From Fibrobacter sp. (GTDB taxonomy: Bacteria; Fibrobacterota; Fibrobacteria; Fibrobacterales; Fibrobacteraceae): a stretch of DNA of 55,826 bases. The DNA lies in assembly GCA_017615055.1 (NCBI GenBank), contig JAGAAW010000074.1:1-55826 (forward strand), read 5' to 3'. Numbering within the stretch: the stretch's first letter is position 1; each line of letters starts with the position of its first letter. The position numbers and the translations under genes were made by a program. Below, one piece after another: positions 17,791-25,577 of the stretch. Below the pieces are notes generated by a model. The model searched no databases and had not been told where the DNA came from. It worked only from the letters and a program-made list of their open reading frames with translations.

Positions 17791-18549
17791 ATGCAAGCAG
17801 AAAACCCCATACTTTCGATACAGGACATCCGCCGGGACTTCAAAATGGGCGACGAAACCGTGCATGCGCTGCGCGGCGTAAACTTTGATATACATTCCGG
17901 GGAGTTCGTGACCATCATGGGGACAAGCGGCTCGGGCAAGTCCACGATGCTCAATATACTCGGGTGCATGGACCGCCCCACCTCCGGGCACTACATACTG
18001 GATGGCGAGCATACCGAAAAGCTCAAGCGCGACGCGCTCGCCCGTATCCGGAGCAAGAAAATCGGGTTTGTGTTCCAGAGCTACAACCTGCTGAACCGCA
18101 CGACCGCAATAGAGAACGTGGAACTGCCCCTGCTATACAACTCCAGCGTATCGGCAAGCGAGAGGCACCGCCGCGCCGTCGAGGCGCTAGAACGTGTCGG
18201 GCTTGCCGACCGCATGAACCACCTGCCGAACCAGCTTTCGGGCGGCCAGCAGCAGAGGGTAGCCATCGCCCGCGCCCTCGTGAACGACCCCGTGATTATC
18301 CTTGCCGACGAGGCCACGGGTAACCTGGATACGCGCACGAGCTACGAAATCATGATGATCTTCCAGGAGCTCAACCGGCAGGGGAAAACCATAGCCTTCG
18401 TGACCCACGAACCCGACATCGCGACATTCAGCGGGCGTACCATAACGCTGCGCGACGGACTCATCAAGAAGGACGTCATAAACGAGAACGTGCAGGACGC
18501 GAAAGCCGCGTTCGAGGCCCTGCCGCCACCGGAAATGATTGATGATTGA
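17791..18549 (+). CDS. ABC transporter ATP-binding protein (MacB/LolD type)
   Basis: 252 residues from ATG 17791; a TTG three codons upstream is possible. Motifs: Walker [11 protein letters not shown]-loop FVFQSYNLL, signature LSGGQQQR, Walker [15 protein letters not shown]-loop VTHEPD. The [16 protein letters not shown] segment is typical of the MacB/LolD group, which drives extrusion or lipoprotein release through FtsX-like permeases. It is co-directional with the permease gene 37 bases downstream. No membrane-fusion protein (MacA) is in the window. Confidence 0.92.
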   Translation: MQAENPILSIQDIRRDFKMGDETVHALRGVNFDIHSGEFVTIMGTSGSGKSTMLNILGCMDRPTSGHYILDGEHTEKLKRDALARIRSKKIGFVFQSYNLLNRTTAIENVELPLLYNSSVSASERHRRAVEALERVGLADRMNHLPNQLSGGQQQRVAIARALVNDPVIILADEATGNLDTRTSYEIMMIFQELNRQGKTIAFVTHEPDIATFSGRTITLRDGLIKKDVINENVQDAKAAFEALPPPEMIDD

Positions 18550-18585
18550 TAATTGATGATGGATGATTGATGATGGATAATTGAA
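18535..18585 (+). repeat. AT-rich short tandem repeat (GATGATTGATAATT type)
   Basis: About three and a half near-identical 13-14 base units built from GATGATTGAT and AATTGATGATG fill the gap between the ABC ATPase and permease genes and overlap the last codons of the first. The C-terminal MIDD of the ATPase is encoded by the repeat itself. No ribosome site other than weak GAAG is left for the permease. Confidence 0.75.
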
Positions 18586-18586
18586 G

Positions 18587-19792
18587 ATGGCCCCACTTAC
18601 CTTAGCAAAAATCGCAATCCGGGCCCTCCTCCGGAACCGCATGCGCACCTTCCTCTCGGTGCTCGGCATTGTCATTGGCGTGGCGGCAGTCATCGCCATG
18701 GTGGCGATGGGCGAAGGCTCCCGCATTTCCATCAAGGAGCAGATGACTTCGATGGGCTCGAACGCCATCATCATCATGCCCAACCGTGACCGGCGCGGCG
18801 GCGTGCAGATGGAATCCAGCGAGATGCTCGAGGAGGCCGACGTTATCGCCATACGCGAGCAGGCGACATACATCGACGGAGTTTCCCCGATGGTATCGGT
18901 AAGCGGGCAGGCGATTGTCGGCAACAACAACTCCCCCACGACCCTGAGCGGGATTTCTGCCGACTACCTCAAGATACGCAACTACGAAATCGAGGACGGC
19001 GTGATGTTCGACGACGAGGCAGACCGCATGGCAAAAGTCTGCGTCATCGGGCAGTCCGTGGTAAAGAACCTGTTCCCCGAGGGCGACCCCATCGGAAAGA
19101 CCATACGCTACAAGAGCATTCCGCTGAAGGTCATCGGTACATTGAAGGCGAAGGGCTCCGGCGACTTTGGGCAGGATAACGACGACGTGATATTCACGCC
19201 ATACCAGACCGTGATGCGGCGATTCTCGGCAACGACGAACATACGCCAGATATTCGCGAACTCCATCGGCGAAGGGTATGCAGAAAAGGCGACCGAAGAG
19301 ATTATGGGTATTCTGAAGGAACGTCGCAGCTGGACTCGCCCCACCGACCCGTTCCGCGTGTTTACGCAAGAAGAGATGATACAGACCATCACGAGTACAT
19401 CGGATTTGATATCGCTCGTGCTCACGATCATCGCCGGCATTAGTTTGTTTGTAGGCGGTATCGGAATCATGAACATCATGTACGTCTCCGTCACCGAACG
19501 CACGAAGGAAATCGGGTTGCGCATGGCTATCGGTGCCTGCGGGCGCGATATCATGTTCCAGTTCCTATTCGAATCCGTCATCATCAGCCTGCTGGGCGGT
19601 GTCATCGGGATTACGCTCGGCATCGCAGCTTCTGAAATCGTGAAGGCATTCTTCAACATGCCGATGAGCGTATCTGTCACGAGTGTCATCGTGAGCTTTG
19701 CCGTGTGCTTTGTTACCGGAGTATTCTTCGGATGGTACCCTGCAAGAAAGGCGAGCCGTCTCGACCCGATTGAAGCGCTTAGGTTTGAATGA
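18587..19792 (+). CDS. ABC transporter permease (MacB-like, FtsX domain)
   Basis: 401 residues from ATG 18587. One N-terminal helix (about 22-44, LSVLGIVIGVAAVIAMVAMG), a large periplasmic MacB-type core domain (about 50-270) and three C-terminal helices with the FtsX pattern (GGIGIMNIMYVSVTERTKEIG, then the final WYPARKASRLDPIEALRFE typical of this group). It pairs with the ATPase just upstream. Substrate unknown; the group exports peptides, macrolides or moves lipoproteins. Confidence 0.92.
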   Translation: MAPLTLAKIAIRALLRNRMRTFLSVLGIVIGVAAVIAMVAMGEGSRISIKEQMTSMGSNAIIIMPNRDRRGGVQMESSEMLEEADVIAIREQATYIDGVSPMVSVSGQAIVGNNNSPTTLSGISADYLKIRNYEIEDGVMFDDEADRMAKVCVIGQSVVKNLFPEGDPIGKTIRYKSIPLKVIGTLKAKGSGDFGQDNDDVIFTPYQTVMRRFSATTNIRQIFANSIGEGYAEKATEEIMGILKERRSWTRPTDPFRVFTQEEMIQTITSTSDLISLVLTIIAGISLFVGGIGIMNIMYVSVTERTKEIGLRMAIGACGRDIMFQFLFESVIISLLGGVIGITLGIAASEIVKAFFNMPMSVSVTSVIVSFAVCFVTGVFFGWYPARKASRLDPIEALRFE

Positions 19793-19794
19793 TT

Positions 19795-19844
19795 GAGACA
19801 AGGGAGGGCTACGCACGGCTAGCCCTCCCTAAGACCCTCCCAAC
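19795..19844. repeat. Dispersed repeat, copy 1 (GC-rich hairpin)
   Basis: GAGAC, then an 11-bp stem AGGGAGGGCTA / TAGCCCTCCCT (19801-19811 and 19820-19830), then AAGACCCTCCC. A second copy with the same right half stands at 55548-55598. It lies between convergent genes but has no T-tract, so it is not a plain terminator. Confidence 0.75.
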
Positions 19845-19846
19845 AC

Positions 19847-19891
19847 GCACTTAATTGCAAGCAATTAAGTGCATGCGCGCCGTTCCGGCGC
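19847..19891. terminator. Inverted-repeat cluster between convergent genes (possible bidirectional terminator)
   Basis: A perfect 12-bp palindrome GCACTTAATTGC / GCAATTAAGTGC with only two bases between the arms (19847-19872) is followed by a second hairpin GCGCCG-TTC-CGGCGC (19877-19891) and AATTAATTT. It lies between the permease stop (19792) and the EF-G-like stop (19920). Either strand could terminate here; the two-base loop also allows a protein-binding palindrome. Confidence 0.45.
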
Positions 19892-19919
19892 AATTAATTT
19901 CAGGTTTATTCTTTCGGGT

Positions 19920-21944
19920 TTACGTGCTAGAGGGGCGGTAGCCAAGCAATCGCATGCTATAAAGGGCGGTTCCCTTGCTGATGCTGCGCACGCCGGTTGC
20001 GTACCCGAAGATTTTTCGCAGGGGGACTTCCGCCTTCAAGAAATGCGTCTTGCCGTCGCCGCCAATCTCCTTCACCTTGCCGTCACGGGACTGTATATCG
20101 CCCGTAACGAGGCCCGCAAAGTTCACCGGGCATTCAAGCGAAAGTTCCATCACGGGTTCGTACAGCCGAACATCGGCGGGCTTGATGAGTTTAATGACCG
20201 CATCGCCGCACGCCTTCTTGATCATGGGAGGGAGCGCCCCCTCGGTCCAGCTGAACTCGTGAACGATAAACCGCACGCCCACCAGGGCGCCCTTCCCGAG
20301 CACGCCTATCTCGGTCGATTCCAGGAGTGCGGAACGCACGCCCGCAAGTATCTCTCGAGGAGCAGTCTCCAGGAATTCCGCAGAAAGGCGAATGTCGTGC
20401 GCCTCGCTATCGAGCGGGCTTGCAGAAAGCTTTATGGAAATCTTGTGCGGGCCCACCTGGAAGGTGTTCTCCACCGGGCCCACCTCGCAGCACAGGCGTT
20501 CCTGCCAGCGCACCTCGGGGCTACCCGCGCGCACCTCGCAACCGAACTCACGCTTGAGACGAGCTAACAATACCTCGAGCTGAACCTCGCCCACCGTATG
20601 CAGGTACCAGAAACCGCCATCGTCCTTCTGCACGCGGAAAGAGGGATCCATACGGCTGAGCGTATTCAGGCTCTTTTCTACGTGGTGGTAGTCCTCGGAA
20701 CCGAGGCACTCCACGCGGGTCTGCAACAGCGGGCGATACTTGTCGCGGATAGACTGTTGTTCTTCTTGGATTCTATCGGGGCTGTGCCCCTCCAGAATGA
20801 CATCGTGCTCCGCATCCAGATCCTTCGACTCCATGCCTTGCGGCATTCCGCTCAGGATGACACGGCGCTGTTCGTCCAGATAAATCATCTGGCCGAGTTC
20901 CGTCTCGAAGGGGGCACGCATGGCATAGATATCGCCCGGGCGTATTTCCTCCACAGGCACAAGCAGGTTCGCCTTGAGCCTTGAGAACTCGAAACCCGCG
21001 GGCCACTCCTTGCGTTCCATCGCCGTATGGCTACGGAACAGCGAGATTTCGCCCACTCCCTTGAAATGCCGCAGGCGAATCACCTGACCGAGCTCGCCCG
21101 CGTTAAACTCCGGAACTTCGGGCAAGAAGAATGATAATGCCGTAATCAAACTCCGCACGCCGAAACCTTCGAGCGCGGAGCCGGCATAGCAAAGCGCGTA
21201 GTCCTTATCGAGGGCGAGCCGCCTGAGCCCGCGCAAGAGCATCTTCGGGGCTACAGCCTTCCCTTCCATAGCAAGTTTCAGTATCTCGTCATCGAAATTG
21301 CTCGCGAATTCCACAGCCTCGGCATAATGCTTCTTGAGTTCGCGGGAATTGTCCCAGCCATCTTCCACGTTCCAGCCTTCATCGACAACTTCCTCGCCCG
21401 TTTCGGAATGCGTAAGCCTGCTTTGGCTCAGCACATCCAGCACGCCGCTCATCTTGCCCGAGGTATATTCCGGGAGGGCCATGAGCACCGGCCGCACGCC
21501 CAGCTGTTCTTCCACATTGATGAGGGTTTCGTCCAGCGAATAGTCGGGATTGTCCAGCTTGTTTATGAACAGGATTACGGGGACGCCCGCCTCGCGCAAC
21601 TTGCGGAAGGCGGCGACGGTCTGCGTCTCGACACCGCTCGCGGCACTCACCACCAGCACGGCACCTTCCACAGCACCGAGCGCCATGTCCACCTCCGCGC
21701 CAAAATCCACGTGACCCGGAGTATCTATAAAATTGAACCAGGTGTTCTTCCACTCGAAATGAGCAACACCGCTCTCGATGGTAATGCCGCGTTCCTTTTC
21801 TTCGGGCATGTAGTCCATCGTGGCAAGGCCCTCTTCCACCTTGCCCGGCCGGCGCACCTCGCCCGCCGCAAACAGTATGCGTTCCGACAAGGTCGTCTTG
21901 CCGGCGTCCACATGGGCGAGAATTGCAATGTTGCGAATGGGCAT
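19920..21944 (-). CDS. EF-G paralogue (EF-G2 / ribosome-protection-type translational GTPase)
   Basis: 674 residues from ATG 21944 (MPIRNIAILAHVDAGKTT); a longer frame upstream overlaps the next gene and is not family-like. G motifs: AHVDAGKTT (10-18), RGITIES, DTPGHVDF, NKLD. Domain III carries GEVQLE in place of GELHLE. Domain V ends with VPLRKIFGYATGVRS. Length and order fit EF-G, but the divergence points to a paralogue such as EF-G2 or a Tet(M)-like ribosome-protection factor rather than the housekeeping fusA. No ribosomal genes are near, which also argues against fusA. Any drug resistance is speculation. No clear Shine-Dalgarno is seen. Confidence 0.82.
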   Translation of the reverse strand: MPIRNIAILAHVDAGKTTLSERILFAAGEVRRPGKVEEGLATMDYMPEEKERGITIESGVAHFEWKNTWFNFIDTPGHVDFGAEVDMALGAVEGAVLVVSAASGVETQTVAAFRKLREAGVPVILFINKLDNPDYSLDETLINVEEQLGVRPVLMALPEYTSGKMSGVLDVLSQSRLTHSETGEEVVDEGWNVEDGWDNSRELKKHYAEAVEFASNFDDEILKLAMEGKAVAPKMLLRGLRRLALDKDYALCYAGSALEGFGVRSLITALSFFLPEVPEFNAGELGQVIRLRHFKGVGEISLFRSHTAMERKEWPAGFEFSRLKANLLVPVEEIRPGDIYAMRAPFETELGQMIYLDEQRRVILSGMPQGMESKDLDAEHDVILEGHSPDRIQEEQQSIRDKYRPLLQTRVECLGSEDYHHVEKSLNTLSRMDPSFRVQKDDGGFWYLHTVGEVQLEVLLARLKREFGCEVRAGSPEVRWQERLCCEVGPVENTFQVGPHKISIKLSASPLDSEAHDIRLSAEFLETAPREILAGVRSALLESTEIGVLGKGALVGVRFIVHEFSWTEGALPPMIKKACGDAVIKLIKPADVRLYEPVMELSLECPVNFAGLVTGDIQSRDGKVKEIGGDGKTHFLKAEVPLRKIFGYATGVRSISKGTALYSMRLLGYRPSST

Positions 21945-21967
21945 AATTTTTAATCTAGCAAAAAACG

Positions 21968-22636
21968 CTACTTGACGCAGCGGAGGGAGAATGCGAACTT
22001 TTTCGATTTTGCGGTGTAACCGAAGGCCATCGACTTGTTCGTGAGGTACCACACGCGTGCCTCGCCCGCAGGGATATCTTCTGACGTGTCATCCGCAGTC
22101 CAGAAGAAGGCAAACTTCGCCATGTTGCCGTAAGTACCGTCGTCGAAGCGGTTGCCCGCGGGCATGGCAGAAAACTTGAGCGTATCGTTCCCGTTGGTAT
22201 CGCCCTTCCAGCCATAATTCGTCTTCAATAGATAACCCGCATTAAAGTCCGCGCCGGCAGCCGTCCAGAGTTTCTCGAAGTCTGCGTGCGTCGGCACGCG
22301 GAAACCCGCGGGGCATGATTTCTGCGCAACGTCCCAGGGGTACAGGCGCCCATACGCCATACAGTTGTTATCATCGTCATCAAGGCAAAAACTGCCTTCC
22401 GCATTGTAGTTCAGGTTGTCGCCCATCCAGGTAAGGCCCGCAATCTTTACCAGACGATAAACCTGCCCGTCGCGGGTATCCTTTATTTCGGGATTCTTCT
22501 TTGCCGCCGGTTTCGATGTCGCTGATTTCATTGTCGTCTTTGCCGATTTCGGGCTAGATTTCGTCTTCGCGGGCTTCGCTACGGACAAACTCGCAAACGC
22601 AAGCACAAGAATCAGAAATGCAACAAGACGCTTCAT
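21968..22636 (-). CDS. Secreted TIGR02145-type (Fibrobacter major paralogous domain) protein
   Basis: 222 residues. A signal peptide (about 1-20, ending SVAKPA) is followed by a Lys/Ser/Pro-rich linker (21-48) and one TIGR02145 domain: IKDTRDGQVYRLVKI, TWMGDNLNYN, YGRLYPWDVAQKSCPAGFRVPT, then ARVWYLTNKS and FSLRCVK. This domain is greatly expanded in Fibrobacter succinogenes, hence its name, and is one of the best taxon markers of the window. It is related to the FISUMP/sulfatase-modifying-like fold; the role is unknown. It lies just downstream of the small polymerase partner gene; a TATAAT-like element overlaps that gene's end. Confidence 0.9.
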   Translation of the reverse strand: MKRLVAFLILVLAFASLSVAKPAKTKSSPKSAKTTMKSATSKPAAKKNPEIKDTRDGQVYRLVKIAGLTWMGDNLNYNAEGSFCLDDDDNNCMAYGRLYPWDVAQKSCPAGFRVPTHADFEKLWTAAGADFNAGYLLKTNYGWKGDTNGNDTLKFSAMPAGNRFDDGTYGNMAKFAFFWTADDTSEDIPAGEARVWYLTNKSMAFGYTAKSKKFAFSLRCVK

Positions 22637-22644
22637 AACCGCAA

Positions 22645-22890
22645 TTATAAAAAATCAGAACCGCTTTCGGGAATCACCATGTCGGGATCTTCCAGGGTAA
22701 ACTCGTTCGCCACCGCTTCCCGCTTTTTCTCCGCAGTATCGTCAAGCGCTTCCGCATGCCCACGCAGTGCTGCAAACGGGTGGAAAATCTTCGCACGGGC
22801 CTCCATGGCCATGCGCGGGTGCTTCATGAGGAAATTCCAGTCGTTCCTCGGATACGGCAAATCGATTATGTCCTTGTAATCATCACGCAC
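22645..22890 (-). CDS. Small partner protein of the Y-family polymerase
   Basis: 81 residues from GTG at 22890. This start is decided by GGAGGT four bases upstream; the GTG overlaps the polymerase stop codon (GTGCGTGA), a classic translational coupling. An in-frame GTG at 22932 gives 95 residues without a ribosome site. The core reads HPRMAMEARAKIFHPFAALRGH, which resembles the YolD-like small proteins found next to DinB/UmuC-like polymerases in Firmicutes and Bacteroidetes. A regulatory or stabilising role for the polymerase is inference. The tail is acidic. Confidence 0.7.
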   Translation of the reverse strand: MRDDYKDIIDLPYPRNDWNFLMKHPRMAMEARAKIFHPFAALRGHAEALDDTAEKKREAVANEFTLEDPDMVIPESGSDFL

Positions 22891-24271
22891 GGTGACCTCC
22901 GATCTGTCCGTTACGCTCAAGGGTCGTGGCACCTTCCTGCAGGTCCATGCCCTTCACGATGGCGTTCTTGCCGAACCGCTTCTTGATAAGCAGTTCCGCC
23001 TTGAGGCGCTTCTTTTCGCGTTCCTGTTTCTGCACGTCGGTAAACAGGTCGTACCCCTCGTGACGCGCATCCACGATATCGCTTGCCACCAGGTTCAGGC
23101 GGCGCACCGTAAGCGTGGGGTCCACAATGCGGTCAAAGAGTTTCATCACCGCATCGGCAATCGCCGTCTGCGAACTCGTGTAGTGCCCGAGCGAAGCAGT
23201 CCCGTGCGCAGGTTTCGGCACAGTCCTTCCGTAAAAATCCTGCACCGTCTCGCCGTGATATATACCCTTGTCCACGTTCTCGCGGTCATAACCCACCGTA
23301 AGCACCATGGCGTTACACACAAGGTCGTGTTCCACCAGCGTCATCGTGACCGTATCCACCATCTCGCGTACCACAAGGCGCGCCTTGTCGAACGGGTACG
23401 GGTCCTGCAGCACCTGACCCTCGCCCGTGCTCTGGCTTTGCGGCTTAGCCTTCTTGATATCGGCGATGGTGCACGGCTCGTAACCCCAGGCATGGTCTAT
23501 CAAAATTTCCGCATTCACGCCGAACATCTTGTAGAGCGCCTCGGGATTCTTGACGCTCGCACGCGCAAGGTCGCCCATCGTGCGGATTCCGCGCCCCCCA
23601 TTCAGGTAGCAGTTCTCGAGCCGCGCGGCAATCCCGCGGCCCACCTGCCAAAAGCTCGTAATCGGCTGGTGCGACCAGAGCTTTCTCCGGTAACTCATCT
23701 CGTCAAGTTCCGCAATGCGCACGCCGTCCTCATCGGCATCCACGTGCTTTGCCATGATATCCATCGCGATCTTGCACAGGTAAAGGTTCGTGCCTATCCC
23801 GCCCGTAGCGGTAATTCCCGTGGTCGCAAGCACGTCCTGGATAATCGCCTTCACCAGTTCGCGAGCAGTCTTCTTATAAAGTTTCATGTACCGCGTCAGG
23901 TCCAAGAAGCACTCGTCGATGGAATACGCGTGAATGTCCTCCGCGCTCACGTACTTGAGGTATACATTGTATACCTTCGTGGAATACTCCACGTACTTCG
24001 CCATCTGCGGCTTCGCGATAATGAACTCGACCTTTTCGCCCGTACGGCGCTCCACCTCGCGCACCTTCTGGTTCACCTCGAACAGGCGCGCACGCCCAGG
24101 TATCCCGTAGGCCTTGAGCGCGGGCGTCACCGCAAGGCAGATTGTCTTCTCGGTGCGGCTCTCGTCGGCAACCACCAGCTTCGCCTTCAACGGGTCAATG
24201 CCCCGGAGGATACATTCCACCGAGGCAAAGAACGACTTGAGGTCTATGGCTGCATAAACGCGGGATGGCAT
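22883..24271 (-). CDS. Y-family DNA polymerase (DinB/UmuC-like)
   Basis: 462 residues. Catalytic acidic residues are in AIDLKSFFASVE (Asp10) and YSIDECFLDLT (the second Asp/Glu pair, about 120). A PxxR-like finger region, a thumb with helix-hairpin-helix features and a little-finger domain with VGYDREN and TVRRLNLVASDI follow. It is longer than E. coli DinB (351) and of the UmuC/ImuB-like size, but with intact active-site residues. Error-prone lesion bypass is the family role. No LexA box is evident upstream. It is coupled to the 81-residue partner. Confidence 0.88.
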   Translation of the reverse strand: MPSRVYAAIDLKSFFASVECILRGIDPLKAKLVVADESRTEKTICLAVTPALKAYGIPGRARLFEVNQKVREVERRTGEKVEFIIAKPQMAKYVEYSTKVYNVYLKYVSAEDIHAYSIDECFLDLTRYMKLYKKTARELVKAIIQDVLATTGITATGGIGTNLYLCKIAMDIMAKHVDADEDGVRIAELDEMSYRRKLWSHQPITSFWQVGRGIAARLENCYLNGGRGIRTMGDLARASVKNPEALYKMFGVNAEILIDHAWGYEPCTIADIKKAKPQSQSTGEGQVLQDPYPFDKARLVVREMVDTVTMTLVEHDLVCNAMVLTVGYDRENVDKGIYHGETVQDFYGRTVPKPAHGTASLGHYTSSQTAIADAVMKLFDRIVDPTLTVRRLNLVASDIVDARHEGYDLFTDVQKQEREKKRLKAELLIKKRFGKNAIVKGMDLQEGATTLERNGQIGGHRA

Positions 24272-24389
24272 AGGGGGTTACAAAGAGCTATGCACAATAT
24301 AATACTTTTGACCAGATATATCATGTTTTTCACGCATTTTCTTTACACTTCTGCCTTTCTAGCCGATAATGTAGTAGCAAGGAGGCCGC

Positions 24390-25022
24390 ATGTTCAACTT
24401 TCTCAAGAAAAAGCCCACAACCTGGATAGACCAGCCCGTCATCGACTACCTGATGGACATAAGCCCGGCGTATGCCATATATTATAAGGTCAGGATGGGC
24501 GGGAGAGATCTGCAGCTCCAGTTCCGCAATAACGTAGGCAAGTTCCTTGCCGACATACACGAAAACAGGGTTCAATCGATTAACATCGCCTACCAGCACT
24601 TTTACAACCCGCATTCGCTCACCGTGCATGGGCGACTCTCCGTCGCAGACATGCCGCGCATCAAGGAATATGTCGAAAAAAGCACCGCCATATTCAAGAC
24701 GAAGAGCCCGCTGAACATACGGAGCCTGGAGCACCTGCAGGCAGAACTCAAGAAGCAGGTAGAGGGGACGCTCGGGGTAAAGCACTGGCCGTTGTTCCCC
24801 GACAGCGAAGAGTCCGAACCGGACCGCAACATCAACCTGCACATAAACTCCATCGGCCCCGAGGCGCGCGAACGCCTGCTCCGCTTTTTGAGCAGGCTCG
24901 ACAACGACTGCGTAGACGTGATGCTCCTCATGCACATCAACAGTGCCACCGAGGAGGAGATTTGCTCGACCCAGACCGAGCTCGACATGCTCGAGATGGA
25001 AGAAGAGGAGGAAGAGGTATAA
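24390..25022 (+). CDS. Unknown acidic-tailed protein
   Basis: 210 residues. AAGGAGG stands 4 bases before the ATG at 24390. There is no signal peptide or membrane helix. It begins MFNFLKKKPTTW, is of mixed helical character, and ends with a run of glutamates (MEEEEEEV). I do not recognise a family. A strong terminator follows directly after the stop. The next gene downstream also has an acidic tail but no clear similarity to it. Confidence 0.7.
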   Translation: MFNFLKKKPTTWIDQPVIDYLMDISPAYAIYYKVRMGGRDLQLQFRNNVGKFLADIHENRVQSINIAYQHFYNPHSLTVHGRLSVADMPRIKEYVEKSTAIFKTKSPLNIRSLEHLQAELKKQVEGTLGVKHWPLFPDSEESEPDRNINLHINSIGPEARERLLRFLSRLDNDCVDVMLLMHINSATEEEICSTQTELDMLEMEEEEEEV

Positions 25023-25053
25023 AAAACGGGTTTAGGCCCGTTTTTCTTTTTTT
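25022..25053 (+). terminator. Intrinsic terminator after the acidic-tailed gene
   Basis: Stem AAAAACGGG / CCCGTTTTT with a 6-base loop (25022-25045), followed by CTTTTTTT. It starts at the stop codon of the preceding gene. Confidence 0.85.
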
Positions 25054-25081
25054 CGCTTTTCTTTTTACATCGAAACGGATA

Positions 25082-25127
25082 TGCACGATATATAAGCAGA
25101 GGCATTCAACAAGGAGTGTGCCATGGA
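25082..25127 (+). promoter_or_regulatory. Leader/promoter element shared with the gene at 32637 (copy 1)
   Basis: TGCACGATATATAA, then GCAGAGGC, an AT-rich stretch, AAGGAGTG, and the start codon in CCATGGA. It matches 32595-32641 over its whole length with only a few changes, although the two proteins are not similar. It holds a -10-like TATATAA and the ribosome site. Confidence 0.55.
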
Positions 25128-25548
25128 GAACAAGAAGGACAACATCGACAAGCTCGTGAGCGAAATGTTTCAGCATCCAGGAACGCTGAAGCAAACGCTC
25201 CAGGGTCTCGTCACCAACACGGAACAGAGCTACCTCGCCTTCCGCGACGTGAGGGACAGGCATACCGATATCGGCAGGGCAGCCCTACCGGCAATGCTCC
25301 GGAACCAGTCCACCCATGTGGTGAGGAATGCCGCCGAGGCCACAGCCGCCGCACTTGCCAACTGGATCAAGAAGCACCCCGACACCGATCTGTGCCTCAT
25401 CCCGGGAGAGCTGTACAGGATTCTCGTCAACGACGCACAGGTGTACAATGACGCAGTGTTCGACGCCGCCACAATCCTGACTCCACAGTTCGTCATGTTC
25501 GACGAACGCTACATGCACGAGAAGATAGAGGAAGAGGCCGAGGTGTAG
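25123..25548 (+). CDS. Unknown 141-aa protein
   Basis: ATG at 25123 preceded by AAGGAG at 6 bases. 141 residues, helical, no signal peptide or membrane segment, ending EEEAEV. The middle holds a hydrophobic strand followed by LCLIPGELYRILVNDAQ. I cannot assign a family. Its leader is the same type as that of the unknown gene at 32637, so the two may be under common control (inference). A terminator hairpin shared with the convergent STAND gene follows. Confidence 0.65.
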   Translation: MENKKDNIDKLVSEMFQHPGTLKQTLQGLVTNTEQSYLAFRDVRDRHTDIGRAALPAMLRNQSTHVVRNAAEATAAALANWIKKHPDTDLCLIPGELYRILVNDAQVYNDAVFDAATILTPQFVMFDERYMHEKIEEEAEV

Positions 25549-25550
25549 GG

Positions 25551-25572
25551 AAAAAAGGGGGCGAAAGCCCCC
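25551..25572. terminator. Terminator between convergent genes
   Basis: Stem GGGGGC / GCCCCC with GAAA loop (25557-25572). On the minus strand it is followed by TTTTTT, right after the STAND gene stop; on the plus strand it is followed by TAAATTTATTT. Confidence 0.8.
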
Positions 25573-25577
25573 TAAAT

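Noticed and set aside
19920..21944. Housekeeping fusA
   Set aside because: Diverged motifs (GEVQLE), no rpsL/rpsG/tuf neighbours; a paralogue is more likely.
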